Positions 23,740 through 35,697 of a stretch of 64,000 nt of DNA are shown here, piece by piece (positions within the stretch are counted from its first letter, which is position 1; every line of letters starts with the position of its first letter). Under the pieces are notes generated by a model. It made no database searches, was not told where the DNA came from, and worked only from the letters and a program-made list of their open reading frames with translations. The translations under genes and the position numbers were made by a program. Source of the stretch: Alopecurus myosuroides (Eukaryota; Streptophyta; Magnoliopsida; Poales; Poaceae); assembly GCA_028641055.1 (NCBI GenBank), contig CM054057.1, forward strand, positions 331,110,482-331,174,481, given 5' to 3'.

Positions 23740-24600
23740 CGGGCCAGATTCCTCAGCGAGCGGCCCAGCTAATAGCCGAAACGGCCCACGCTCTCGCGCG
23801 CGCGGGAACGCGGCGTGTTCAACGTGGCCTGTTGATCAACAGACCAACGACGTACGCGTCGTCGTCCACCTCTCCTCTCTCTTCTCTCTCTCACCGAACA
23901 ACGGGAAAACGGCGAGGGCCGTCGTGCTCACCGTGGGGATTGCGGCGTTGAGGCGAGGGGTCGGGGAGGGTGCTGTGTGTCCGGGCGGTCGCGGGGTGCA
24001 GAAGACGGCGGCTGGCGTGGCCCCAGTCGCTGGCGCGGTGACAGAACGACTGCGGCGGCGAGATCGACGGCGACAGTTGACCTGCTAACGAACAAGCGTG
24101 GGGAGGGTTCAGGGGCGGTCTAGGGGTTACGGGGAGCTCATCGGAGGCGACGACGGGTGGTGGGAGTGCATGGGCAAGGCCCTACCTGGCCCAAGTGGCT
24201 GCGGTGGCCGGCGACAAGCTTTGAGATCGTGGCGCCCGTAGAGGCTCTCGGGCTCGCTCTGGTTGCTCGCGGGGGACGTGGGGAAGTGAGGGAGTGCAGT
24301 GGCGCAAGGGACACACACGGGGTGGCTTATACCTGTGGCATTTTGGTCATGTGCATGAGGGTGCTCTCGAGTGGTGTCAGGGAGAGACATGGGGGCGTTC
24401 TAGCTCGTGTCCACGACATGCCAGGGCATGGGATGATGCCATGGGGTAAGGAGGGGTAGGGGAAAGTCAAAAGTGGCTCTAAGAGGGATGGAGAGGGCAA
24501 GGCATGACCACAGGGCCAACTGCATAGTACAGCTAGGGCATGCCCACTCCTCTCTGTCATCACCTCTTTGACACAAGCACACTCTCTCCCTAGACCATCT
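23740..24600 (-). other. GC-rich block of the right H LTR
   Basis: Second copy of the GC-rich island described at 14515-15360, with the same GTGAGCAC donor-like sequence on the minus strand near 23930. Several frames overlap here on both strands, and none keeps its ends between the two LTRs. Confidence 0.4.
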
Positions 24601-25501
24601 AGAAGATCACCAAAGGATCCAATGTCGAGTACAAACAATGGTCAACACCCAAGACAAGGTACCACTTCCAAACTTGCAAGCAAACGCAATGAAAATATCT
24701 GTCAAACTTTGTAACTACAACTATTTCTGAAAAATTCAGAAAAGTTCAGTTTCAAGGACTTAGTGAATTTTCTAAGTGCTGAAAGCAGATAAAATTTTCG
24801 AAGTGTTTTCAAGGGTCAAATAAATTCCAAATTTTGTTTTCAAAATTGGATATTGTTAAACATGTTTTAAAATTTCAGAAAAATCTTTTGAAAACAAATT
24901 TGAAATAGTGGAAGGCTATGAAAACATAGTGGGAAAAGAGGTACTTCCTGTTTTTCTCTGTTTTCTAAAAATGCCTTTTTCCGTCTTATTTTTCTTCCAC
25001 AAAAACAACAAGAAAAAGAATGTTTTTATTGTTCCAAAATTCAAACCAAGCTTATGGATTTGTAGCCCATATATCAAGGAATAAATAAAATTCAAGAAAA
25101 CACAAAATGGAATATTATAGCCTAGTGAAAACAAGTGTGGAAAACAGGTACTTGGCTATATTTTCATGGAATAGTTTCTATAGAAAACTTCCATAAATCA
25201 TTTTGAAATTTTGTATTCTTGGATCCAACAAAGATAAAAGTTTATTTAAAGTTGCAAGCAAGCATGATACAATTTTTGGAATAAAATCACTCAAGTAACA
25301 TCATGGAAAACATTAGGGAAAATTATAAAAGTGTTTTCAGAAAAAATTGGTATTGGTTTTAAATTGAAACAAGTCTTGCATTGCATACATGATTCTTGTC
25401 ACATACACAATGTTGGTTCAAGCCAACATGTTGTTGTAAAAAAAATTGTCCCACATTTTTTGTCTCCTATAGCACAAGGTTCCAAAAACAGGGGTGTGAC
25501 A

Positions 25502-25506
25502 GAGAG
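25502..25506. repeat. Target-site duplication of element H, right copy
   Basis: GAGAG directly after the right LTR end ACA, matching 10283-10287. Joining the two flanks at this site restores continuity of fragment I. Confidence 0.8.
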
Positions 25507-28500
25507 GAGGAAGAGATGCCTGGACCGTCGATCGCGAGATCGACAGGTCCCATTGAATCCCGCCATTTCCCGCGCAGCGCCAGTGCGCGTCGTGCGCCGG
25601 GCCGCTTTGGTTGCTAGTTGGGCCACACGCGTGTGAAAGCCAGCAAGCGCCTGTTTTGTTTTTTGCTTTTAAAAATAACAGAGAACTAGTGCTTTCCTTT
25701 TGGCCTGTTAAAAAAAGAAATAAGGGACATAAATTTCAACCAAAAATTGTGGCAGTAGCTAAATATTTTCTAAACCACATCCAAGTTGTAGATCTAGGTT
25801 TGGTTTATTATTTTTGCAATAGTATTTAAAATGCCAGATACTGTCTGTTAGACCTTTTTGTGCATAACTGTAAAAATACAAATTGAAATCTTGCAAACCA
25901 AGTTGTTTTGGGTAGCCATTGAGTATATATATCAGTAGGACTTGACCTTGCATCAAGGAGAGTTGTCTATTGGAAATTTCATCCATTTTGGTTTATGACC
26001 AGAGAGCATTTCTAGGATTTTTGTAGGGAGTTTAAAAATGATTTTTGATGAGGATCTAATTGGATGAGCTTGTGTGTGATTAGATATATGTAATCCTAGA
26101 TTTGTATAATTTTTTGAGCTTTATATTAATTATGGTGTGCATTTCTAGATTCAACACTTTTCTGTTATTGTTAAATCTTGTGCAAATAGTTTTGATTAAA
26201 TGTTTGTGTTATAGAATCTTGTTTTCTAGCATGTGTAGATCTGTTGCTCTCTGTTATAATGTTGTTTTCTTACAGTACTGGTATGTTAGGAAGTTTGGTC
26301 ATGTTTGGAAACAAATAGAAATAGGGATTAGCCTAGTATTGTTTTCTAGTATTTTTGTTGAATAGAATTTGTGAGCAAAGTATTGATATGTTTATTACCT
26401 AGGTTTTTGGATGTTGTTATGATTAGTACAGTACATTTTGGTACAGATTTAATGTTGTTATCACCTATGTTAGCTTGTACTCTATTTTATAGGAAAGCAT
26501 GAGTAGCATTTGCTTGACTAGGTGCACCCTATTATTTTCACTAGTATGTGTAGCTTTGTGATGATTGTTTAGTGGAATGTTATTTTTCCACAAGTGAAAC
26601 CAGGGGAATTGTGACCTATTAATTATTTGGTATAATAGTGGAACACCCACTGATTCCATTGCATTTTGGTTAGAGATATAACTTCCCTACCATACACATA
26701 GTTGTTAGTGGCATTTGTCACTATATGTGTGTTTAGTATTTTCCACCAAGGAGATTGGACTATTGCTCTACTTTTGTTGTTGAAGTTTTTATGAATTCTT
26801 TGTGATTCCTAGTATGTATAGAGGAGGTACCTTTTTTATATGGTGTTCCCTTGTGAACATCATGTTAAGAAGAGTTACTATTGTTTTTTTATTATTTTTG
26901 AGTGTTTGTACTAATAGAAGTAATTCCTAGTGTTGAGGATTATGTGTGGATAGAAATTCCTTTGAGTGGATTAATTTTAGGAAGTTTTTACTTGAGTATG
27001 TATTGAGCGCATAGCTACTGGTTGTATAACATGCCACTTTGATGCTTGTTATTTGGTTGTTAGAAAAGCATGGATTATTAGACTTGGTCGATTCTTGCTA
27101 AATGGTTGTTTTCATAGAATTAGTTTTAGTACAATTATTTATTAGCATGTGTATGGTGTATGTTCTATTAGTGGGTATTTAAAATCATGTGTTGCTGGTA
27201 TAGGAAAATGCATTCTTGTAGTGTTGATTTCTTCTCTATTGATGTATTAGTGGTACCCCTGGAATAGTGAGTTTCTCTATTATTTTTGCCTTCCTATTTT
27301 TGTGAGTGTATGATTAGACTTGCATGTTTAACTTGTTTCCACTCCTGTTATTAGGGCATAGCTATCTTAGTTGCTAGTTGTTATTGGTTGTGTAATACAT
27401 TATTCTTTATGGCATGCTTGTGTAGAAATCTTTCATATTAGTATTACTGTTAGTGAACCCCTATTATTATCCTATTTCTAGCTATAGTTATCTCATGGGA
27501 TTCTTGTGTTCTAGAGTGTGTCTTATGACTTATTACAATTGGTTGAGCCACTGATTTGTCCAAATACAATTATGATTGAGTGATTCTTTAGTCTTTGTGC
27601 AAACATGAGCGTAGTCAGTAACCACCTGGTTCATCTGTGTTTTTCCTTGCTAGTTGGAATATTCTGAGTGATTACTTTAGCACGAGTATTGTATCAGTGG
27701 TATGGTTGTGTTTAGTATTATCTTGCTATCTATGCATTGGGTTCATGGTAAACTTACTTAGTGATTCTTGCTTGTGTTGTTGTTAATACCCACGGACATG
27801 GGTATTACTTTGAATGTTCGTTATTACTTTAGTAGTCTCACCCTTGGGACCAAAGGCTATTTGTAGCTTTTCAATGGCATGGTGTGAGAGTGGTGCACCC
27901 ACTCAACCCATGATATTTAGGATGTGGAATATGGTTTTCCAAACCATAAATATTCCAGTGATAGCATTTATACCAAGGTGTGTTTATGTGGTAGTTTTCT
28001 CGATAACTTTTTGAGTGATTGAATTAGTATAAGTTTGCTTGCTGTATGTGTTGCTTTGTACTATTGATTGCCTTCATTGGGTTCTGAGTGTGTGTCTTTT
28101 ATTCTTTTTACTATGTTAGAAAATGAAGAAGAAGAAGAAGGAGGAGTTGTAGAGCTATGTGTCAAGTTTGAGCTAGTTCAAAGCCAGGGACACAAAGAGT
28201 TTCAAGGAAAGCCATCCTGATGCTTGCTACTACACTTATAATTATCTATCATGCATGTTTTTACTTCTGAAAGTTTTACAAAACTTTGATTATCAAAACT
28301 ATTTTTGTGTGTGGCTAATACTACTATTAATATTATATAAGTTAATATCTTGCCATTAGTTGAAACTTGGTGTTACCAAGCCCATAGCCACCATATGGTA
28401 TTTATTACCACCAAAAGTATATGTCCCTAAGTGGAAACCTTAAAAATATGAATTTTGCAAAATAAAGGGTTTACGGAAAACCCAGTGGAAAGGCGGAGCC

Positions 28501-29802
28501 TTATCCACAGGAGAATTGTGAAGTGGTCATTTTTGGAAAAAGGTGTTTTTAAACAATGACACATAACCTAGTCTTCACCGGACAACCCTTAATGTACTGC
28601 CACTCTACCTCGACATGGGCAAGCGGCTTAATTGGAAACTTGTTCTTGTTAGTGTGTGTTCTATCTCAATTTTCTATAAGGGATGTGATCCCTTGAACCG
28701 AAATGTCGCCAAGTTATGAAACACGAGTAATATCAAGTGTGGTATTAGTTTTCCCTCCGGACGCAACTGTTGGGTCTCTCCTGTCATGGCTGTGTGTGAT
28801 GCGGTGCCGGGGAGATTAAACTCAATTGAAGAGATAGTCATTTACTTTATTAAACATAGTGGAAGGTTAGGACCAAATATCTGATGTTTGCATACTATTG
28901 AGACAGACCATGGTTGTTCACGGCGGATGTTCTGGATCTTGTTGATTGTGCACACCACTGCAGAGTAGAACTATTCGGAATAGCCGCGTCCTCGGATATG
29001 GACAGTTGAATGGCCATGTAGCTAGCATTGTGTCAATGTTTTCAAAGAGGAGTTTTTGAAAAGGGATTTTGTACATGTGAAGTACTTAAAGGAGAAAATT
29101 TGTACCAGTGAGGTACGGATGAGGAGAAGCTGGAAGTTTTTTTACAAGAAGTTTTGCAAAGAAAAACTTTCATTTTAACAAAGTCTTATAAAACCTCCTG
29201 TACATGCAATATCTACAAGAGAAAGAAAACTATATTATTTTATTTTGAAGTATCTTCTTCAACAAAGATATAGAGATGTTAAAATCAACCATGATGTATC
29301 TTTCATATATCGTGGGTAGTGAACCTTATGTATAGCCTACCCACTCCACCATATAAGCATACTTGCATTCTATAAGCTTCATCAAGGATGTCTTGCACAG
29401 TAGATTCAAATGTACTCATATTGGTTCCGTCCCTCGTATCTACTTGCCAGACTTCGAGGAGGAGCCTCCGGAGGAGATCTACAAGGAGGAGTACTGCACT
29501 GATGGCCCTACAAACCAGGATCGTCTCCCGGTCAGTAGCCTGTAGGTTAAGGCGTGACTTGGGCTCTACTACGTTGTGTGTTATTTGTCTTCCGTTGTGT
29601 GTGTTGAGTGTCTGCCCTGCGTGGCAGTTGTGTTAGACTTGGTCATGTGACCATTTCTCTATTGTAAGACCTTTCTGTAATCGTGTAATGGATGATGTAT
29701 CTGTATGCCAACTTGATATGTTGTTCACGACCGGTGTGATCTGGGATCGTGAATGTATGCATATCGGAGGTCCTTGAACAGTGGTTCTGGGGGCCTTACA
29801 CC
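25507..29802 (+). repeat. LTR fragment I, right part (same family as H, opposite strand)
   Basis: This 4.3-kb stretch is the reverse complement of the H LTR at much lower identity. The shared landmarks run in the expected order: the GA-rich run, AT-rich middle, GAAGAAGAAG microsatellite near 28125, Pro/Glu-rich small frame at 29363, and the terminus GGGGGCCTTACA at 29802. No PBS follows at 29803, so it is a 3' LTR or solo LTR rather than a 5' LTR. It is older than H, which landed inside it. Confidence 0.82.
29363..29545 (+). other. Small acidic open frame in LTR fragment I
   Basis: Encodes 60 residues with the core IYLPDFEEEPPEEIYKEEYC, then TDG and NQDRLPVSSL, ending TAG. It is the homologue of 19742-19936 in H. 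It is preceded by an ATG at 29363, but that ATG does not match the H start exactly, so the true start is unclear. No known domain. Confidence 0.3.
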
Positions 29803-30070
29803 GCGTCCCACTCCCAAACCCTTATCCACTCTGCCATCAAACTCCCACTGCCCCGACGCCCTCTTTCGTGCTCGGTCGTGCGTACATCACAGTCCGACAT
29901 CTCGTTCCCACTCACCGGCTCTTCTCTCCGACATATTTTGCGGTCCGGCAGCACTCAGTTGTGCTCCCATCCTCGCCGACCACCCTATCGGCCATGCCGC
30001 CCGTGTTGGTCTCGTCCTCGCCGATGCAGGGGGTTTCTCCTTAAGTCTTTCTCCTTTATACCGTCTTGAC
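29803..30070. other. Unassigned GC-rich island
   Basis: About 270 bp of GC-rich sequence between the end of LTR I and AT-rich copia remnant J. Both plus-strand frames are open for 87-106 codons but encode low-complexity Pro/Ser/Arg text, as GC-rich DNA often does. It could be a leftover of a host gene, an LTR U3/U5 piece, or the flank of the I insertion. I cannot decide. Confidence 0.35.
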
Positions 30071-32924
30071 TAAAACAATTTCAGTCAACGGAAATTATCG
30101 GTCATTATGTGCTTCCTTCTATAACTGTTGGATTGGTCAAATCATAAAACATTATGATTTGATCTCAACCCTTTATATTTTGCTCACCAATGACTACGAA
30201 GGTCATGTCTATTGCAAAAATATCATGTCATTTTTAGTTTTGAGACAAAATGCTTTATCTCATTGTAGTTCGAAATTTCTTTCAGAAATACACTTAGCAC
30301 GCCCATCATATTCATGTTTACTAAAATCATTAATTTGTCTCATATATTCTAAATTCAATGAGACACTTTCGGATATTGCATTTGAAACCCTTTTAAATCT
30401 TTTCATGGGGAAATTTTCTTTCAGTTAGGCCTATCCAAATTACAAGATCATAATCAACTCCCACCGACTTTTAAGTCCTTCTGCTTTATATAATGAAAAA
30501 GAAGTCCTTCTTGTTTCATTAACATGACTGAGTTAATCTCATACTTGTAATATTTTAATTTACTCTAGTAGTCCAAAATTAATTACACTCATCCAAATTA
30601 TTTGCAAATTGATCCAATAACAACACCAAGCAATTGATATGATAAGTTTTCAACTCATCATATCATTAATTCGTACTTGATAAAACAATTTTATCAATAC
30701 TAGCTTTATGAATATAAATATTCATACATGTTTTCCTTGCAAAATTATTGATGTTCCTTGTGATTCCAAAATCACTCCAACCTACTCTCATGATGAAATC
30801 TTGGAGTCATCATGAGTATCATTTTAAATATGGATCTATATGATAATCCAATATCATATATTTATGAGTACTATTATCTTGTTTGTTTTGTCTTGCACAT
30901 CATGGTCATTGTCTTGAAATTTTGATGACTATATCACAAAGTGAATATCACATCCAATTCCTCATATGACCTTTATTCAATATTAAGTTTGAACTTTATG
31001 TATCTCATACATAATTCATGGATAAGGTGATGAATTACAAACATTTACATGTTCCCATTTCATTCAATCCTTCTCCAAAGATTCTCAACCTTAACTTCAT
31101 ATAATTTCCACATCTCTTTCATCATAATACACTTTTCTCCTTAATCCACGTGTTAAAACACTTGGAGTTAAATTGGAAATTTACTACCAATAATCTTATT
31201 GGTTTTATGTAAAACCCTTAAATCAAGTATGCATCATATTTGATCTATATTGATTACTAGTAACTATTATGAAAACAACTCTAAGTTCATTAACGACATA
31301 GTTCCAATCTTAACAAACAAACAAAATAATTATTCTTAGTGGTTTGTGAATTATTTTTGTTTCACGCTTTCACTTTATTACACAAAGACATTTTACAATT
31401 ATAACACTGCTTAAATCCTTGTTCCACAAAGATTTCCTTATCATGATAATTTTGAATTTCTCAAATTTTATCATGAGTAATTTTGACTAAGAAAAATTTC
31501 TTTGTCAACCATGTTCTAATTTCTATTAATTCCTTTCTACCTCAATCAAATTTCTTTGATCTCAGTTTTTGATTTAAAATACTCCCATTGACTTTTATGA
31601 AATATTGAAACTTCAATTATTTCATCATTCAATTTCATCAATATGATTAACTTATCGTATTGAATCTTCAATGGAATTAAGTCAGTTGATAAAACATCCA
31701 CCTCTTATGTGAATTTCAAAATTCACAAGTGCATAACACTTAATGGATTAGGATTATATTAAATATTTTGGAGTAAGTCTCCTAACCTTGATAAATCAAA
31801 TAAAATACTTATCTCCAGTTTATTTAACAAGTCATACAACTATTACTCAAACTTAAGTAATAATTTGAATCAAAAGATTCAAGACTTAATAATAAATCTA
31901 ATTGACATAACACAATAAAGAAGATCATAACTTTGAATTCCCAAGTTTGGAATTCCCACACATATTTTATAATTTGAACTCAACAGGGTTCACCAACATA
32001 AAATATTCATTACATAATGATCAAACTCAAAATAACTATTATTTTGAAGTCCTAGTGTTGATCCTCTTAATGGACTTTAGACTTTGTAGATGACGCAACT
32101 GGTATGGCGCCACTAATGTGTCTTCCACTACGTCTTCCAGTTCTCTTGCCTTTTTCCTTCTCACTTTGCAATAAATTGCAAATTGAGAAATTTTAGTATC
32201 CAATGCCAACATATCTTTGAGACAAGAAAATGTCAATAACCGGTATAACTCTTATACGTCATGTGGACCTGCCACTTGTCTTTGTATTTTGGTGCAGTCA
32301 TCACGACATGAATGAAAACATTCATATCAGCTGACGTGAGCATCTAGAAGACTTCTTCAACTGTCTTATCCACTTCCATCAGATTGTAGCAAGCCACAAA
32401 TCCGAAGTAATGCGATGGAAGTGACATGAGGAGTGTAGAAAACCAATGTCCTTAAGCCTATGCAATATCCCTGTGAACTTGTCCTTGTGATCCCTCAATT
32501 TCCCAAGGAAATTGAGTTTGCACCTTAATAGTTCATCATTAAGCTTATGACGGCCATGACAGATTTGCATGACGAACCGAGCCTTCAAAACTTCCATGAG
32601 CCGGAACGGACGATAGTGTGGATAACAATGACTCAGCTCAGAACTCACCCTATCTAGCATGATCACTTAAATTTCTCCATCAGGTTTCGAAACTTCAGTG
32701 TTCAGCACATTCTCTACCACAAGACTTCTGAGAAACAACTCTCATATCGTGAACCCAATCACAGAAGTTCGCACTTTGCTTAGTTAATTTGTTTATCCCG
32801 AAAAACTCATTCAGACTTATGTTCTCAATGGGATCCATCTTTACAATAAAACAAGTACATTTATACTCTAATAGTTCAAAATTAATTTACAAACTTCATT
32901 CAATCAAATTTAAATTAAGATATT
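30071..32924 (-). mobile_element. Decayed copia element J, internal region
   Basis: Very AT-rich and full of stops, as expected for an old methylated retroelement. The right 0.8 kb holds a readable copia gag remnant on the minus strand. A CYNC zinc-knuckle start followed by KMSLC is visible on the minus strand near 31408-31382. No LTR is recognisable on the left. On the right, element A/C interrupts it at 32925, about 86 bp upstream of the gag ATG. From 30071 to 31380 I see nothing that can be called. Confidence 0.55.
32039..32838 (-). pseudogene. Copia gag remnant of element J
   Basis: On the minus strand an ATG at 32838 opens MDPIENISLNEFFGINKLT and is followed by SANFCDWVHDMRVVSQKSCG. After stops come FLGKLRDHKDKFTGILHRLK and a basic RKKARELEDVVEDTL stretch near the end. 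The pattern of a Trp-centred N-terminus, a long helical middle with a KLRDHKDKF-like motif, and a basic tail fits the UBN2-type gag of plant copia elements. At least five in-frame stops and several frameshifts are present. Non-functional. Confidence 0.6.
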
Positions 32925-34313
32925 TGCTACGTCCAAAACGTATCTCCTTTTCCGAACACTTTTCTTATTATTTTCCTCTAAACTTGTGAGTTTTGGATAC
33001 CACTAACACGGACTAACGTTGTTTTTAGCAGAATTACCTTGGTGTCTAGTTTTTGTGCAGAAAAATCAACTTTCGGGAATTTTCCTAGAAAAGATCCCAT
33101 TAAGCCTAAAACACCAGAAGACCCCGGGAGCCAGAAGGGGGCCAAGAGAGGGGCTAGGAGGGGGCCACACCACCCCCTGGCACGCGCCCCCTTGGCCGTG
33201 CCACCAGGTGGTCTGGGCCACCCTGACACCCCCTCGGACTCCCCTTTCGACTACATATCCCCGAAACCTAAAAACCTAGGGGGGGTTTCATATTGCATAG
33301 AAACATAATAGAGCGCCGCCGCCACCTCGAAACTCGATTCGAGGATCAGAAGTTCCTGTTCTGGCGCCCTTCCAGGACGGGGATTCGAAGGAGATCATCA
33401 CCATCGACACCGCCACCTCTTCTCCATCAACCATCCATGATTCCTCCGTCCATGTGTGAGTAAACACCGTTGTAGGCTGAGAGGGATTGGATGAGATCAA
33501 TCATGTAATAATGCCAGATTGTTAGGGCATAGTGCCTACTATCCATTGTTATTTTTTTCTACCTTTGTTGCAACTTGTTATGCTTAATGCTTGTCACTAG
33601 GGCCCGAGTGCCATGATCTCAGATCTGAACATGTTATTGTTTCATGAGTACAATTATGTTTCTTGATCATATATGCAAGTTGTTTACACATGTCATTGTC
33701 CAGAAACCGAGGCCCCAAAGTGACAGAAATTGGTACAACCGGAGGGGATGGTTGTGATGTGAGGATCACGTGTGTTCATGGAGTGTTAATGCTTTTCTCA
33801 CGTGCTTTATTAAAAGGAGCACCTTAATTACCAGTAGTTTCCCTAGAGGCCCCGCTGCCACGCGCTGGTAGGACAAAAGATGTTGCGCAAGTTTCTCATT
33901 GCGAGCACGTATGACTATATTGGAACACATGCCTATGGTTTGCCTAGATGTTTGATTTATTATTATTATTATTATTTGCAATGCCCATGTTATATTATTA
34001 CATGACCTATGTTATCCATGCAACACCCGTCCATCCATTCCCTCTATGCCTATGGTACTTCCCATCGTGCTGTTTTCCGCGATAGCTACTGCTGTTACTA
34101 TCTTACTACTGCTGTTATTTTATTTCTACTGCTGCTATAAAACTGTTACCACTGATAAATTGTTGCGATCAAGTCTACTTTCAGAGGCAGCTGAATTGAC
34201 AACTCAGTTGTTAAGGCTAATAAATATTCTTTGGCTCCCCTTGTGTTGAATCAATAAATTTGGTTTTACTTCCCTCGAAGACTATTGCGACCCCCTATAC
34301 TTGTGGGTCATCA
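32925..34313 (+). repeat. 5' LTR of element A/C
   Basis: 1389 bp from TGCTACGTCC (TGATACGTCC in the sister LTR) to CTTGTGGGTCATCA. It is highly similar along its length to 56414-57790 and, inverted, to B's LTRs. It contains a GC-rich block near 33110-33240 and a short TTA microsatellite at 33958-33977. Confidence 0.87.
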
Positions 34314-34323
34314 AGACTATTTT

Positions 34324-34340
34324 CTAGCCGTTGCCGGGGA
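34324..34340 (+). other. Primer-binding site of element A/C (degenerate tRNA-Asp site)
   Basis: Reads CTAGCCGTTGCCGGGGA ten bases after the LTR end. Elements B and G keep the consensus GGCGCCGTTG at this place, so the first bases here have mutated. Confidence 0.75.
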
Positions 34341-34399
34341 GCAGAGCATTATTTATTTGCTCACTTGATCGTGATACTGTTTGCTGCAAGCCTTTCATC

Positions 34400-35173
34400 A
34401 TGGGCAAGACTCATGATGGAAAAGTCTCTATATTACCATCCACTACAAGCAGAGGTACAACTCTAAACACCTCTGTTGCTTTTGATTCACCGCCTGTTAT
34501 GAGTAAGATTCTTACTCCACCACATGCTACTGTTACTTCAGCTGAGTCTGAGAATTTTTCTGATACTTTTTATGATGCTTATACTATGCTTGATGATACT
34601 GGTTCTCTAGGTCCTTTCCTAGATGCTACTATTGCTAAATCCAAACAAATTAAAAATGCTGAATTTTTTGTTGAAAATATTGGTACACCTGTTAATTCAC
34701 CTGAGCCTATTGATGATCTTGATGAAATCTATATTGAACTTAATGATGATTTTTATTGAAGAAGCTCGTGCTACTACTGGTGCAAGTGCTCTTAAGAGTC
34801 TTCTTGCAAGACATGCTGGGAAATATAAATCTTCTCTTGATGCTAAGTTTGCCACATCTCCCATACACATTAGAGACAAGGATTATGATTTCTCTCTAGA
34901 TTTATCTTACATATCTATTGTTGAGAAGGAACCTTTTGGTGGAACTGAAAGTAAAAGTGCTATGGAACACATGAATGAGCTTTAATCTTTGAGTAGTTTA
35001 TTTTATGATGATACTAAACTGCATACTTATTTTGTTACCAAGTTCCCTTTCTCATTGAAAGATGAAGATAAAATTTGGTTTAGCAATCTGTCACCTGGAT
35101 CTATTACTTATCCTATGGATTTTGTTAATGCTTTCTTTCAAAAATATTTTCCTGCTCGCCATGTATATCCATT
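34400..35173 (+). pseudogene. Gag N-terminal half of element A/C
   Basis: The ATG at 34400 opens MGKTHDGKVSILPSTTSRGT, closely matching B's gag start MGKSRDGRVPILPSTTRRGT. The frame stops at 34757-34759 and continues in another frame to AMEHMNEL, then a third piece with KDEDKIWFSNLSPGSITYP. The last piece contains the conserved Trp-Phe core of retrotransposon gag domains (B has KTWFNNLSPGSI). It breaks off at FFQKYFPA, where B's left LTR begins. Frameshift, stop and truncation make it non-functional. In an intact element it would form the nucleocapsid particle. Confidence 0.72.
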
Positions 35174-35697
35174 ACAAGTATAAGGGATCGCAACAGTCTT
35201 CGAGGGAAGTAAAACCCAAATTTATTGATTCGACACAAGGGAGCCAAAGAATATTTGTGAGCCTTAACAAGTGAGTTTTCAATTCACCTGCACCTGAAAG
35301 TACTTTTGTTCACAGTGGTTTATCAGTAGTAATAGTTTGATAGTAACAGTAGTAGTGAAATAATAGCAGAAGTGGAATGAAAACAACATTAGTAGTGCTT
35401 GAAGTAAACAGCGGGATTAAATACTGTAGGCATAGGGATGGATGAACGGGCGTTACATGGATAAGAAAGTTCTAATAATGATCATGTCACGGGCATTGTA
35501 GATAAATAAGATAAAGCATCCAAGCACTAAGTGACCATAGGCATGTGTTACGTAAATAGTCGTACGTGCTCGCAATGAGAACTTGCACAACATCTTTTGT
35601 CCTACCAGCCCGTTTTCAGCAGGGCCTCAAGGGAACTACTGGTAATTAAGGTGTTCCTTTTAATAGAACACCGGAGCAAAGCATTAACACTCCGTGA
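35174..35697 (-). repeat. 3' LTR of element B, truncated on both sides
   Basis: 524 of about 1394 bp remain. The outer edge lacks the terminal nine bases present in the right LTR (TGATGACCC). The inner edge stops at CACTCCGTGA, in the middle of the LTR, and passes straight into internal sequence that lies about 1.2 kb from the LTR in element A/C. Both edges are therefore deletion junctions. The piece keeps the empty version of D's insertion site (GGAACTACTGGTAATTAAGG near 35632). Confidence 0.85.

Larger units (their letters stand above)
10288..25501 (-). mobile_element. Large-LTR non-autonomous element H (LARD/Sukkula-like)
   Basis: A 15.2-kb element consisting of two directly repeated LTRs of 6020 and 6005 bp and an internal region of only 3189 bp. 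The PBS complement lies beside the right LTR (19481-19492) and the polypurine tract beside the left LTR (16308-16326), so the element reads on the minus strand. GAGAG duplications flank it. The internal region holds only a gag remnant. This architecture is that of the large retrotransposon derivatives described in barley and wheat, of which Sukkula is the best-known family. The two LTRs differ at roughly 5 percent of sites over the first 350 bp counted by eye, so the insertion is not recent. Confidence 0.88.
19497..25501 (-). repeat. 5' LTR of element H (right copy)
   Basis: A 6005-bp direct repeat of 10288-16307, starting TGTAAGGTCCCCCAG and ending GGGGTGTGACA. It is followed by the GAGAG duplication. 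It contains the same GC-rich block (23740-24600) and a shorter TTC run. The small acidic frame near its 3' end (19742-19936) is open in this copy. Confidence 0.9.

Noticed and set aside
25507..29802. A separate host gene region with microsatellite between 25507 and 29802
   Set aside because: Its landmarks match the inverted H LTR in order, including the GAA run and the terminus CCTTACA.
29749..30069. Three overlapping frames of 87-106 codons in the GC island
   Set aside because: They are Pro/Ser/Arg-rich in all frames and begin inside LTR I, with no domain or codon pattern to prefer one.
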